From: Pseudomonas frederiksbergensis
GTDB taxonomy: Bacteria > Pseudomonadota > Gammaproteobacteria > Pseudomonadales > Pseudomonadaceae
Assembly: GCF_017114915.1 (NCBI RefSeq)
Contig: NZ_JAAUOE010000024.1
Coordinates: 1-64,000 of the forward strand
Reading direction: 5' to 3'
DNA: 64,000 nucleotides
The position numbers were made by a program, and so were the translations under genes. Under the pieces are notes generated by a model, which did no database searches, was not told the DNA's origin, and saw nothing but the letters and a program-made list of their open reading frames with translations. Positions 27,139-34,933 of this stretch are shown one piece after another (positions within the stretch are counted from its first letter, which is position 1; every line of letters starts with the position of its first letter).

Positions 27139-27174
27139 AAAAGGGCGAACCTTGATGGGTTCGCCCTTTTTTTT
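27139..27174 (+). terminator. Rho-independent terminator of tal
   Basis: A 13-bp stem (AAAAGGGCGAACC with GGTTCGCCCTTTT), a 6-base loop and a run of eight T. The complementary strand may also end the STAS gene transcript. Confidence 0.9.
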
Positions 27175-27234
27175 GTGCTGAATTTTGGAGTTGGGTTTCG
27201 TTGGGGCCTGCCAGGCTCACACCGCTTCAGGGAG

Positions 27235-27717
27235 TCAGTGACGCTCCAGCGCATTCACCAGGTCATGGAACGCTTCACGGTTGGAATCGTTCAGGCCCAT
27301 GAGGATTTTGTGCGCTTCGAGGACTTTGATCCGCACCACTTCTTCGGACTGATCCTGGTCTGGCAGGTCAGTCAGGCATTCAGGGCATGGGATCGGGCGG
27401 TCAACGATGTTGAACACTTGCTCGAAACCCATGGACTGCAGCAGACGGGTGATGTCTTCGTGGGTGGTGACGACGGTCGGCAGCAGGCCGACCTTTTGCC
27501 GGGACAGAATCGACAGTTTGGCCAACAGGCCCAAGGTGGTACTGTCGATGCTGCGGGTTTCGGTCAGGTCGATCACGATGGCGTTGAAATTCAACGCAGT
27601 GAAAATCCGCTCAATAGTCGCATCCAACGCCGAACACAGGGTCAGGCGAACTTCACCGACGAACTTCAGGACAAAGGTGCCGTCCTGCTCGGCGAACTGG
27701 ATTCTACCGGTACTCAT
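27235..27717 (-). CDS. STAS-domain anti-sigma factor antagonist (RssC-like)
   Basis: A 160-residue partner-switching protein. The STAS domain (about 1-105) has the conserved core RSIDSTTLGLLAKL with Ser59 as the likely phosphorylated residue. A C-terminal extension of about 55 residues includes two Cys (PIPCPECLTDL) and an amphipathic helix. The ATG overlaps the stop of the upstream RssB-like gene by one base (TAATG), which suggests coupled translation. The pair presumably controls a sigma factor, with the PP2C domain removing phosphate from this protein. Position beside tal matches PA2797 in P. aeruginosa. Confidence 0.85.
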   Translation of the reverse strand: MSTGRIQFAEQDGTFVLKFVGEVRLTLCSALDATIERIFTALNFNAIVIDLTETRSIDSTTLGLLAKLSILSRQKVGLLPTVVTTHEDITRLLQSMGFEQVFNIVDRPIPCPECLTDLPDQDQSEEVVRIKVLEAHKILMGLNDSNREAFHDLVNALERH

Positions 27718-28898
27718 TAAAGATTCCTGCTCAACACCAACAGGGCGATATCATCCGGCATCTCCCCTAGCGTGGCCAATCCAAAAACCTGGCGCAGACC
27801 ATCCAGGCTGCCGCCCGCTGCCTTCACCCGTTGAGGCAAAGCAGCTTCTTTATCTTTGAGTGTGGGTTCTGGCAAAAGGTCCAGAATGCCATCAGACATC
27901 AGCGTCAGGCTGAACACTGGCGGCAATTCCAGTACGTGGTCTTCGTAGGTGGCTTCGTTGAAGAGGCCCACCGGCAGACCGCGCCCTTCCAGGTAACGAA
28001 CACTGTCCGGCGTGTACAACACAGGCAACGGCAGATGACCGCCGATGCTATAGGTCAACAAACCTGTCTCCTCATCGATGACTCCACCGACCATTGTGAC
28101 GTGTTTACCCAGCTTACAACTGATCAGCCCCCGGTTGATATGACCAAGGACCTCTGAAGGCTTGAATTCCGGCAACGTGCCGTTGCGTTTGGATTCGAAC
28201 AGCAAGCGCGTGGTCATGAACTTCAGCAGCACGGTGACGAAGGCTGAAGAGGCGCCATGACCGGAAACGTCTGCCAGGTAGAACGCTACCCGACGCTCGT
28301 CGACCCGGAAGTAGTCGACGAAATCGCCCGACAGGTACAGCGACGGAATGATCTGGTGCGCGAACTGGAACTCATTGATGCTCCAGGGGCTGACCGGCAG
28401 CATGTTCATTTGCACCTGGCGACCGGCGTTCTGGTCTTCCTGGAGCAGGTTCAGGCTGGCTTCGAGCTCGCGATTGGCCTTTTCCAGCTTCTCGCGGTAG
28501 CGCTGGTTTTCCAGCAGCAGGCGCGCACGATCCAGGGCCCGGCGCACGGAGTGCTCGAGCACGGCAAGATCTTCGAGAGGCTTGATCAGGTAGTCCGCCG
28601 CGCCCAGGCGCAGGGCCTCGACGGCGTCGTTCATCACGCCGGCGCCTGAAACCACGATTACCGGGGTTTGCGGCGACAGTTCGGTGACCTGGCGAATGAG
28701 TTCGAGTCCGCCCATCTGCGGCATGCGCAGATCGCAGATGACCAAGTCGGGCTTGTCTTGCTCGAATACCTGAAGACCCTGCTGGCCATTGCTGGCCTGC
28801 AGGACACTGAAACCACTGTCTTCCAAGTAGGCCGCGAGGCTCGCGCGCACTACTTCGTCATCATCGATTATCAGCAGCGTGGCACTGGTTTTTGGCAT
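27717..28898 (-). CDS. rssB: Response regulator with PP2C/SpoIIE phosphatase domain (RssB-like)
   Basis: A 393-residue two-domain regulator. The receiver domain (1-120) has LLIIDDDEVVR, the phospho-acceptor Asp56 in VICDLRMP and Lys in YLIKPLE. A coiled helix (about 125-165) links it to a SpoIIE-like phosphatase with SGDFVDYF, YLADVSGHGASS, GGHLPLPV and LMSDGILDLLP. The start at 28898 (MPKTSATLLI) fits the receiver fold; the ribosome site is weak. It overlaps the STAS gene. In pseudomonads this type is linked to RpoS control, but the target is not shown here. Confidence 0.88.
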   Translation of the reverse strand: MPKTSATLLIIDDDEVVRASLAAYLEDSGFSVLQASNGQQGLQVFEQDKPDLVICDLRMPQMGGLELIRQVTELSPQTPVIVVSGAGVMNDAVEALRLGAADYLIKPLEDLAVLEHSVRRALDRARLLLENQRYREKLEKANRELEASLNLLQEDQNAGRQVQMNMLPVSPWSINEFQFAHQIIPSLYLSGDFVDYFRVDERRVAFYLADVSGHGASSAFVTVLLKFMTTRLLFESKRNGTLPEFKPSEVLGHINRGLISCKLGKHVTMVGGVIDEETGLLTYSIGGHLPLPVLYTPDSVRYLEGRGLPVGLFNEATYEDHVLELPPVFSLTLMSDGILDLLPEPTLKDKEAALPQRVKAAGGSLDGLRQVFGLATLGEMPDDIALLVLSRNL

Positions 28899-29182
28899 GT
28901 GGGCAAACGGCGCCAGAATTAGGTTGGCGTAGCAGGCTGGGCATTGGACCCCCGCACACACTACTGGATTCGCTTTCTAGCCTCTCTGCTGCACCGTTTT
29001 CGAGCGCTTGCCCTATTCACCGGTCCACCAGAGGTGCCCTTCTAAGGCGCAGACGGTACTCCCATCCGCGAGGCGTTTCAAGCTCACACCGATGGTCGCT
29101 TGACGTCTTTATTTGTCAAATCACCGGGAGTTATAAGAACCGGCAAAACCGTAACCCAAAGGAAGGATCGATCCCATGAGCC

Positions 29183-29222
29183 AAAACGAAAGAAGGCGGC
29201 CCAATGGCCGCCCTCTTCGTTT
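29183..29222 (-). terminator. Rho-independent terminator of mlaA
   Basis: A long stem: AAAACGAAAGAAGGCGGCC pairs with GGCCGCCCTCTTCGTTTT, with one bulge and a CAAT loop. On the minus strand it is followed by a T-rich stretch. It lies just after the mlaA stop. Confidence 0.75.
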
Positions 29223-29234
29223 TACCGGTCGAGA

Positions 29235-29924
29235 TTAAAAATCGTCTTCGACCTTACCGTCTTTGACTCTGAATTCGCGGTTTTGCAGGTATGCATTGCG
29301 AATGAAGGTGTATTTGTCGCCACTGATCAGTTTCTCGGCCGACAACAGGTTGGCGCGGGTGTCGACGATGTTCAGGCCGAAGATCGAGTTACGCACCGGC
29401 ACGTCGTTGATGTAGCGGTACGGACCGGTGTAGCCGTCGACATACTTGGAAGGCGCATCGCGCAAGGTGCTTGGGCCCAGGAACGGCAGCATCAGGTATG
29501 GGCCGCTGCCCACGCCCCAGTAACCGAGGGTCTGGCCGAAGTCTTCGTCGTTGCGTTGCAGGCCCATTTGGGTGCCCACGTCGAAGAAGCCCAGCAGGCC
29601 GAAGGTGGTGTTGAAGATCAAACGCGCAGTGTCGACGCCAGCCGCAGCGGGCTTGGCCTGCAACACGTCGTTGGCGAGGTTGGTCACGTCGCCGACGTTG
29701 CGGAACATGTTGTGGATGCCGTCTTCCAGAAACTGCGGCGTGACGAACCGGTAGCCCTGAGCCACCGGCTTCAGCGCGTAGGTGTCGACAAAGTCGTTGA
29801 ACTTGTAGATCGGGCGGTTAACGCTTTCCCAAGGGTCTTCTTCCGTGGCGGCCTGAGTCGCGAACGGAACCAGCAATACACTGGCACACATACAAAGCTG
29901 AGCGAGTCGATTGCTCCAGCGCAT
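29235..29924 (-). CDS. mlaA: MlaA/VacJ phospholipid-transport protein
   Basis: Outer-membrane component that removes surface phospholipids, 229 residues. The MlaA domain is complete: DPWESVNRPIYKFND, FRNVGDVTNLANDVLQ, LGYWGVGSGPYLMLPFLGPS and DAPSKYVDGY. The signal region is LCMCASVLLVPFATQAA. I see no clear lipobox at its end (cleavage fits TQA), although the family is usually a lipoprotein. The ATG has AAGGAG seven bases upstream. Place in the map matches PA2800. Confidence 0.9.
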   Translation of the reverse strand: MRWSNRLAQLCMCASVLLVPFATQAATEEDPWESVNRPIYKFNDFVDTYALKPVAQGYRFVTPQFLEDGIHNMFRNVGDVTNLANDVLQAKPAAAGVDTARLIFNTTFGLLGFFDVGTQMGLQRNDEDFGQTLGYWGVGSGPYLMLPFLGPSTLRDAPSKYVDGYTGPYRYINDVPVRNSIFGLNIVDTRANLLSAEKLISGDKYTFIRNAYLQNREFRVKDGKVEDDF

Positions 29925-30110
29925 AGAAAAACTCCTTGGATTTGTACTGGCACGGGCGCTTGGCCCAGACGCAAAGACCGCTAGTATATGACGGAAAACC
30001 CGGTTTAGGCAGCATCGTGCGCGATGGCCTGCACTGTGAGCGATTCACATCCGTGTCACTCAACTGTCACCGTCCATCAATAGCCTTATCGCTATTTCAG
30101 GGACGTTTCC

Positions 30111-30731
30111 ATGCCGCACGCCGAAGTCTTGCCCCTTGCCGCACCGAGTCTGACTGCCGTGCTATTCGGCCTCAGTGGTTGCCTGGTGGATTTCGGGGCC
30201 CGCACGCACCAGCACGGCGCCGTTTCTGCCGAACACGCCGAGGTCACGCCCGGCGCTTTGGAGAGCCTTTGCAGTTTACAGCGCCAACGCATCCCCTGTG
30301 CCTGGCTCGATGAACTGCCCCCCGCCCTCAGCCACTCCCTGGCCGCGGCACTCCCGGCCTGGATCAAACCTTCGCAACACTCGGAAACAATCAATCCATG
30401 GCCAGCCCCGAATGCCTGCTGGCAAGCCTTGATGGCGTTGAATGTCGAACGTCTGGACGGTTGCGTGCTGGTCAGCGGCGAACCACGATTGCTGCAATCC
30501 GGCCTGAATGCAGGGTTGTGGACCATTGGCCTGGCGTCCTGCGGCTCGCTCTGCGGGTTGGCGCCTAACGAATGGCAGGCCTTGAGCCAGAAGGAGCGGG
30601 AACACCTGCGCGGCAAGGCGACGGTACATTTGTTCGGCCTGGGCGTGCATTCGGTGATCGATCATCTGGGCGAGCTCGACACTTGCCTGGCCGATATCCG
30701 CCTGCGTCGACTCAAGGGCGAAAAGCCCTGA
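30111..30731 (+). CDS. Degenerate phosphonatase-like HAD protein
   Basis: A 206-residue protein whose N-terminus, TAVLFGLSGCLVDFGAR, lines up with the phosphonoacetaldehyde hydrolase motif AVIFDWAGTVVDFG. The nucleophile Asp is replaced by Gly, so the classic HAD chemistry should be lost. Later regions (PNACWQALMALNVE, DGCVLVSGEPRLLQSGLNAG) follow the usual cap and core layout, and TIGLASCG stands where related proteins have VGV..SG. AGGGA precedes the ATG. It is probably a binding or regulatory relic; no function can be named. Confidence 0.75.
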   Translation: MPHAEVLPLAAPSLTAVLFGLSGCLVDFGARTHQHGAVSAEHAEVTPGALESLCSLQRQRIPCAWLDELPPALSHSLAAALPAWIKPSQHSETINPWPAPNACWQALMALNVERLDGCVLVSGEPRLLQSGLNAGLWTIGLASCGSLCGLAPNEWQALSQKEREHLRGKATVHLFGLGVHSVIDHLGELDTCLADIRLRRLKGEKP

Positions 30732-30856
30732 TCGCCGCCTCACACCCATGGAGGCATGCAGGTTGCCCGGGAGTGGATTAATCTAAAGGTCAGCCGTAGA
30801 CCTTTGGCGCGCTGCTGCGGTCTATGCCAGTGCCTATCGATAAAAGGAAGAACGCC

Positions 30857-31120
30857 ATGCCTGCCCGCGAACTGCAAGAACAGCTCAACAAACTGCGCGA
30901 GCAATTGGAACAGAATCCACCGCTTTCCGAAGCCGAGCGCGCTGACCTGCACGCGCTGATGCAACAGATCGAGCTAGAGCTTGAGCTGGAAACCAAAACC
31001 CAGGACACCAACCTCGCCGACAATGTGAACCTGGCCGTCGAGCGTTTCGAACTCGAACATCCCACGCTTGCCGGTACCTTGCGCAACATCGTGCAAGCGT
31101 TGGGCAACATGGGGATCTGA
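30857..31120 (+). CDS. DUF4404-like small helical protein
   Basis: An 87-residue, strongly acidic protein (LQEQLNKLREQLEQNPPLSE, then MQQIELELELETK). It is predicted to be almost all helix with a coiled-coil start. The C-terminus VERFELEHPTLAGTLRN is typical of the family. AAAAGGAAG precedes the ATG at 30857, and a perfect terminator follows. No function is known. Confidence 0.8.
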   Translation: MPARELQEQLNKLREQLEQNPPLSEAERADLHALMQQIELELELETKTQDTNLADNVNLAVERFELEHPTLAGTLRNIVQALGNMGI

Positions 31121-31133
31121 ACCCACCGGATGC

Positions 31134-31168
31134 AAAAAGCCCCGCTATCGATCGATAGCGGGGCTTTT
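31134..31168. terminator. Bidirectional rho-independent terminator
   Basis: AAAAGCCCCGCTATCGAT and its exact complement form a nearly loop-free palindrome with T-runs on both strands. It separates the converging DUF4404-like and queF genes. Confidence 0.88.
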
Positions 31169-31206
31169 CATATCTGCAATCTGCAACGCTATCCCACATT
31201 GATTCG

Positions 31207-32037
31207 TTATTGACGAACCAACCGATGGTTCGGCAGTTGCACTTCTTCGGTGCTGCGATACGGGTTAATGTCCAGCCCCCCACGACGCACATAGCGTGCA
31301 TACACCGTCAACTTCTCCGGTTTCAGCAACCTCTGCAGGTCGAGGAAAATCCGCTCCACGCACTGCTCATGGAAGTCCGAGTGCTGACGGAAGCTCACGA
31401 TGTACTCCAGCAGGCTGGCGTGATCCAGCGCCGCGCCGCGATACTCCACGACCACGCTGCCCCAATCCGGCTGACGGGTGACCGGGCAATTGGATTTGAG
31501 CAAATGGCTGTGCACACACTCTTCAACAATGCGCGATTCATCGCAACGCAACAGTTCCGGACGCGGATGCTCATAGTTGCTGACGCTGATGTCCAGCTCA
31601 TCGATGCACACACCCGGCAACACCACGACGCCTTCCGCCTCGACTTCTTTCAGACTGCGAACCCGCACGCCCACCGGTTTGCCGGCGGCGGCCGAGAGGT
31701 CTTTCGCCAGCGTCGCTTCCAGGCTCGCAGTATCGGCAAACGCTGTCTGGTTCAGTGAGTTGAGGTACAGCTTGAACGACTTCGACTCGATGATGTTCGG
31801 CGAGTCCGCCGGGATGCTGAATTCGCCAATCGCCACCACGGGCTTGCCAGACGGCAATAGCCACGACAGTTCGAAGCAATTCCAGAAGTCCACGCCCTTG
31901 TACGGCAGGGTTTGCGCGGTCAGGCCCAGCTCCGCCCATTTCGCGGTGCGCGGGATTGGGAACAACAAGGACGGCGTGTAGGTGGCGATGTATTCGCTGG
32001 ATTTACCCAGCGGCGAATGTTCGGCTGCGGGATGCAT
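31207..32037 (-). CDS. queF: NADPH-dependent 7-cyano-7-deazaguanine reductase QueF
   Basis: Reduces preQ0 to preQ1 in queuosine synthesis, the long (two-domain) QueF of 276 residues. The QueF motif is present as ESKSFKLYLNS (84-94). Cys184 in HLLKSNCPVTRQPDWG is the thioimide-forming nucleophile, with Asp191 as the acid. The C-terminal half contains RGGLDINPYRS, as in E. coli QueF. It stands alone between a terminator and the cupredoxin gene. Confidence 0.96.
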   Translation of the reverse strand: MHPAAEHSPLGKSSEYIATYTPSLLFPIPRTAKWAELGLTAQTLPYKGVDFWNCFELSWLLPSGKPVVAIGEFSIPADSPNIIESKSFKLYLNSLNQTAFADTASLEATLAKDLSAAAGKPVGVRVRSLKEVEAEGVVVLPGVCIDELDISVSNYEHPRPELLRCDESRIVEECVHSHLLKSNCPVTRQPDWGSVVVEYRGAALDHASLLEYIVSFRQHSDFHEQCVERIFLDLQRLLKPEKLTVYARYVRRGGLDINPYRSTEEVQLPNHRLVRQ

Positions 32038-32098
32038 GGCGGAAACCTGACTGAAGAATCAGCGGATTCTACCAGCCTTTGCTCCCGCCTTTGAGTGC

Positions 32099-32635
32099 TT
32101 ACTGACTGACTGTCAGTTTACCGACCATGCCGGCCTGATAATGGCCAGGAATATTGCAGGCAAACTCCAGGTTAGTGGCCTTGGTGAAGGTCCAGGTCAG
32201 CTCGGCGGTTTTGCCTGGCTCCACCAGTACGCTATTGGGGTCATCATGTTTCATCCCGTGCCCTTCGGATGAGTGCCCCATACCGGCCATGGAGCCGTGG
32301 TCCATGGCCTTCATGCCTGTAGGCATCAGTATGCCGCTTTGCTGCATCTTGAGCATTTCCTGCTGATGTCTGGCATGCATCTGTGCGTCGCCAAGGTTGA
32401 ATTCATGCAGCAACTGGCCTTTATTCACCAGTACGAGACGCACGGTTTCCCCGGCCTTGATGTCGATGGTCTTGGGGCTGAAGGACATATCACCCATGAC
32501 GACTTCAACACTGCGGGTAGCCTGGGCGGCCGAGACCGGTTGACCGAAGTCGTAGGACTGCGCCGGTGAGGCCTCCAGCCCCAGACTCAGGGTCAGCAAG
32601 CAAACGGCCAATGCCAGGCGCTTTTGCAAAAACAT
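32099..32635 (-). CDS. Periplasmic cupredoxin with Met/His-rich insert
   Basis: A 178-residue exported copper protein. The signal peptide ends near LEASPAQ. The cupredoxin domain has the type 1 ligands His77 (LLHEFNLG), Cys160 (EFACNIPGHY), His165 and Met170 (AGMVGKL). Between strands an insert of about 50 residues is rich in Met and His (LKMQQSG, MDHGSMAGMGHSSEGHGMKH), suggesting extra copper storage. GGAG lies seven bases before the ATG. It is divergent from the CopR-like gene, sharing a copper box, so it is probably copper-induced. Confidence 0.88.
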   Translation of the reverse strand: MFLQKRLALAVCLLTLSLGLEASPAQSYDFGQPVSAAQATRSVEVVMGDMSFSPKTIDIKAGETVRLVLVNKGQLLHEFNLGDAQMHARHQQEMLKMQQSGILMPTGMKAMDHGSMAGMGHSSEGHGMKHDDPNSVLVEPGKTAELTWTFTKATNLEFACNIPGHYQAGMVGKLTVSQ

Positions 32636-32711
32636 AGTCGTACTCCAATAAGATGAGGTTCAGCTTGTGGGAGACTCTACCAGCCAGTTCTGCCAGCCAC
32701 CTGACAGACGG

Positions 32712-32727
32712 ATTACAACTTTGTCAT
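32712..32727. promoter_or_regulatory. CopR/CusR-type copper box between cupredoxin and copRS genes
   Basis: ATTACAACTTTGTCAT is an imperfect inverted repeat (ATGACAA, two bases, TTGTAAT on the other strand), the shape of known CopR/CusR sites. It is placed 77 bases before each gene's start and resembles 17007-17022. Confidence 0.65.
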
Positions 32728-32788
32728 ATTGACCAGCTTCCTTGCCGCCCACGGTATAACGCACCTGTTCCTACTGCCCGAGTCGCCC

Positions 32789-33469
32789 ATGAAACTGCTG
32801 ATCGTCGAAGACCAACCGAAAACCGGCCATTACCTGCGCCAGGGCCTGACCGAGGCCGGGTTCAATACCGAACTGGTGGCAGATGGCACCACTGGCCAGC
32901 AACTGGCCTTGAGTGGCGATTACGCCTTGTTGATTCTCGATGTGATGCTGCCTGGCCGCGATGGCTGGCAGATTTTGCAAGCGGTGCGCGGTGCAGGCCT
33001 GGACACGCCGGTATTGTTTCTTACAGCCCGCGACGCAGTGGAGGACAGGGTCCACGGCCTGGAACTGGGCGCCGACGACTACCTGGTCAAACCTTTCGCC
33101 TTTTCCGAACTGCTGGCCCGGGTTCGCAGCCTGCTGCGTCGCGGCAGCGCCACACCTCAGGACACCAGCCTGCAACTGGCCGACTTGCGCCTGGACCTGA
33201 TCCGCCGCCGAGTCGAACGCAACGGTCAGCGTATCGACCTGACCGCCAAGGAATTCGCCCTGCTGGAAATGCTCCTGCGGCGCCAGGGCGAAGTGCTGCC
33301 CAAGTCGCTGATCGCGTCCCAAGTATGGGACATGAATTTCGACAGCGACACCAACGTCATCGAAGTGGCGATCCGCCGTTTGCGCCTGAAGATCGACGAC
33401 GATTTTCCGAACAAGTTGATCCATACCGTGCGCGGCATGGGTTACGTCCTTGAAGAGCGTCCTGCCTGA
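32789..33469 (+). CDS. copR: Copper-responsive OmpR-family response regulator (CopR-like)
   Basis: A 226-residue regulator. The receiver domain has LLIVEDQPKTG, phospho-acceptor Asp51 in LILDVMLPGRDGW and Lys in DYLVKPFAF. The C-terminal winged helix carries LTAKEFALLEMLL, DSDTNVIEVAIRRLR and IHTVRGMGYVLE, the heavy-metal CusR/CopR type. The ATG at 32789 is the family start. The stop overlaps the kinase start by one base (TGATG). Together they probably activate the cupredoxin gene and copABCD. Confidence 0.88.
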   Translation: MKLLIVEDQPKTGHYLRQGLTEAGFNTELVADGTTGQQLALSGDYALLILDVMLPGRDGWQILQAVRGAGLDTPVLFLTARDAVEDRVHGLELGADDYLVKPFAFSELLARVRSLLRRGSATPQDTSLQLADLRLDLIRRRVERNGQRIDLTAKEFALLEMLLRRQGEVLPKSLIASQVWDMNFDSDTNVIEVAIRRLRLKIDDDFPNKLIHTVRGMGYVLEERPA

Positions 33470-34815
33470 TGCGCCGACTCTCATTGAGCAGCCGTCTGGC
33501 GCTGCTGTTTGCGGCCTGCACGGCGGTGGTGTCGTTGTTCGCCGGAGTGTTGTTCAGCCGTGCCAGCGAGGCGCACTTTGTCGAATTGGACCAGCAGTTG
33601 CTCGACGGCAAACTGATTGGTTTGCGCCGTGCGCTGGAGGACATTCAGTCCAGCGAAAGCGAGGCCAGGCTGGCTGATGAATTGAGCCGACAAGCCGATC
33701 TTTCGCTGCGCATCACGGGCAGTGACGGCCAACGGCTGTACGACAGTTCGGCCCGCTTGCCCAAAGATTTGCCGCGTAAACCAGGCCTGTCGACAGTGAG
33801 CGATGACGGCACCGACTACCGCGTCCTGAATGCGCCGCTGTTCCTCGACAAACCCGACTCACCGCAACTGACGTTGCTGCTGGACATCACCCATCACCAA
33901 CACTTTCTGCAGCGCATGCAACACCTGATCTGGCTGACCGTAGGCCTCTCGGCCCTGGCCACCGCCCTGCTCGGTGCCTGGGCGGCGCGCAGTGGCTTGC
34001 GCCCGCTGCGGCGCATGAGTGCGGTCGCCAGTGGCGTGTCGGCGCAATCGCTCAACGCTCGCCTGACAGAAGCCGACATGCCGCCAGAACTCGCGGAAAT
34101 GGCCCACAGCTTCAACGCCATGCTCGGACGCCTCGACGACTCTTTTCAGCGGCTCTCGGCCTTCTCTGCCGACATCGCCCATGAACTGCGTACACCGTTG
34201 TCGAATCTGCTGACCCACACCCAAGTCACCCTCACCCGCCCTCGCCCCATTGAGGATTACCGCGAGGCGCTGCACAGCAACCTCGAAGAACTGCAATGGA
34301 TGGCGCAACTGGTCAACGACATGCTGTACCTGGCCAAGGCTGACCACGGTTTGCTGATGCCCAAGCGCGAACCGCTGGACCTGGCGGAAGAAGCGGATGT
34401 GCTGCTGGAGTTTTTTGCGCCGCTGGCCGAGGACGCCCAGGTGAAGTTGAGCCGTGACGGCCGCGCGAGCATGCAGGGCGACCGCAGCATGTTGCGCCGG
34501 GCACTGTCCAACTTGCTGGACAATGCGTTGCGGTTCACCCCGGCCGATGGTGAGGTGCGGGTGAGGATTGCCGAGCAACCGACAGGTTTGAGCCTGACCG
34601 TTGAAAACAGTGGCGAAGGTATTTCCGAAGACTTGTTGCCGCGCTTGTTTGACCGTTTCTACCGGGCCGACCCCGCGCGCCGTGAGGGCAGCAGTGAGCA
34701 TGCGGGGTTGGGATTGGCAATCACCCGGTCGATCGTCCGCGCCCATGGCGGGCAGATTCGTTGCGAATCGGGTCAGGGGTGGACGCGGTTTGTGATTGAG
34801 TTGCCACGAACCTGA
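33469..34815 (+). CDS. copS: Heavy-metal sensor histidine kinase (CopS/CusS-like)
   Basis: Inner-membrane kinase of 448 residues. There are two membrane helices (about 10-30 and 152-172) around a periplasmic sensor of about 120 residues containing a His cluster (DITHHQHF) near the second helix. A HAMP domain, the phospho-acceptor His238 in ADIAHELRTPLSN and an ATPase domain with NLLDNALRF and GLGLAITRSI follow. It overlaps the regulator gene by one base. Copper as the signal is inferred from family and neighbours. Confidence 0.88.
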   Translation: MRRLSLSSRLALLFAACTAVVSLFAGVLFSRASEAHFVELDQQLLDGKLIGLRRALEDIQSSESEARLADELSRQADLSLRITGSDGQRLYDSSARLPKDLPRKPGLSTVSDDGTDYRVLNAPLFLDKPDSPQLTLLLDITHHQHFLQRMQHLIWLTVGLSALATALLGAWAARSGLRPLRRMSAVASGVSAQSLNARLTEADMPPELAEMAHSFNAMLGRLDDSFQRLSAFSADIAHELRTPLSNLLTHTQVTLTRPRPIEDYREALHSNLEELQWMAQLVNDMLYLAKADHGLLMPKREPLDLAEEADVLLEFFAPLAEDAQVKLSRDGRASMQGDRSMLRRALSNLLDNALRFTPADGEVRVRIAEQPTGLSLTVENSGEGISEDLLPRLFDRFYRADPARREGSSEHAGLGLAITRSIVRAHGGQIRCESGQGWTRFVIELPRT

Positions 34816-34925
34816 TCGTTCCCACGCTCTGCGTGGGAATGCAGCCCGTGGCGCTCTGCGTCACACCAAGAGCCGAACGCAGAGCGTCCGCTGAGGCATT
34901 CCCACGCGGAGCGTGGGAACGATCA
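34815..34925. repeat. REPIN (paired GTTCCCACGC-type REPs)
   Basis: GATCGTTCCCACGCTCTGCG at the left and the opposed GCGGAGCGTGGGAACGATC at the right bracket about 60 bases with a further inverted GCTCTGCG/CGCAGAG pair. This is the classic paired repeat of the P. fluorescens group. It lies between copS and lolE, which converge. Confidence 0.88.
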
Positions 34926-34933
34926 TTGGGGGC

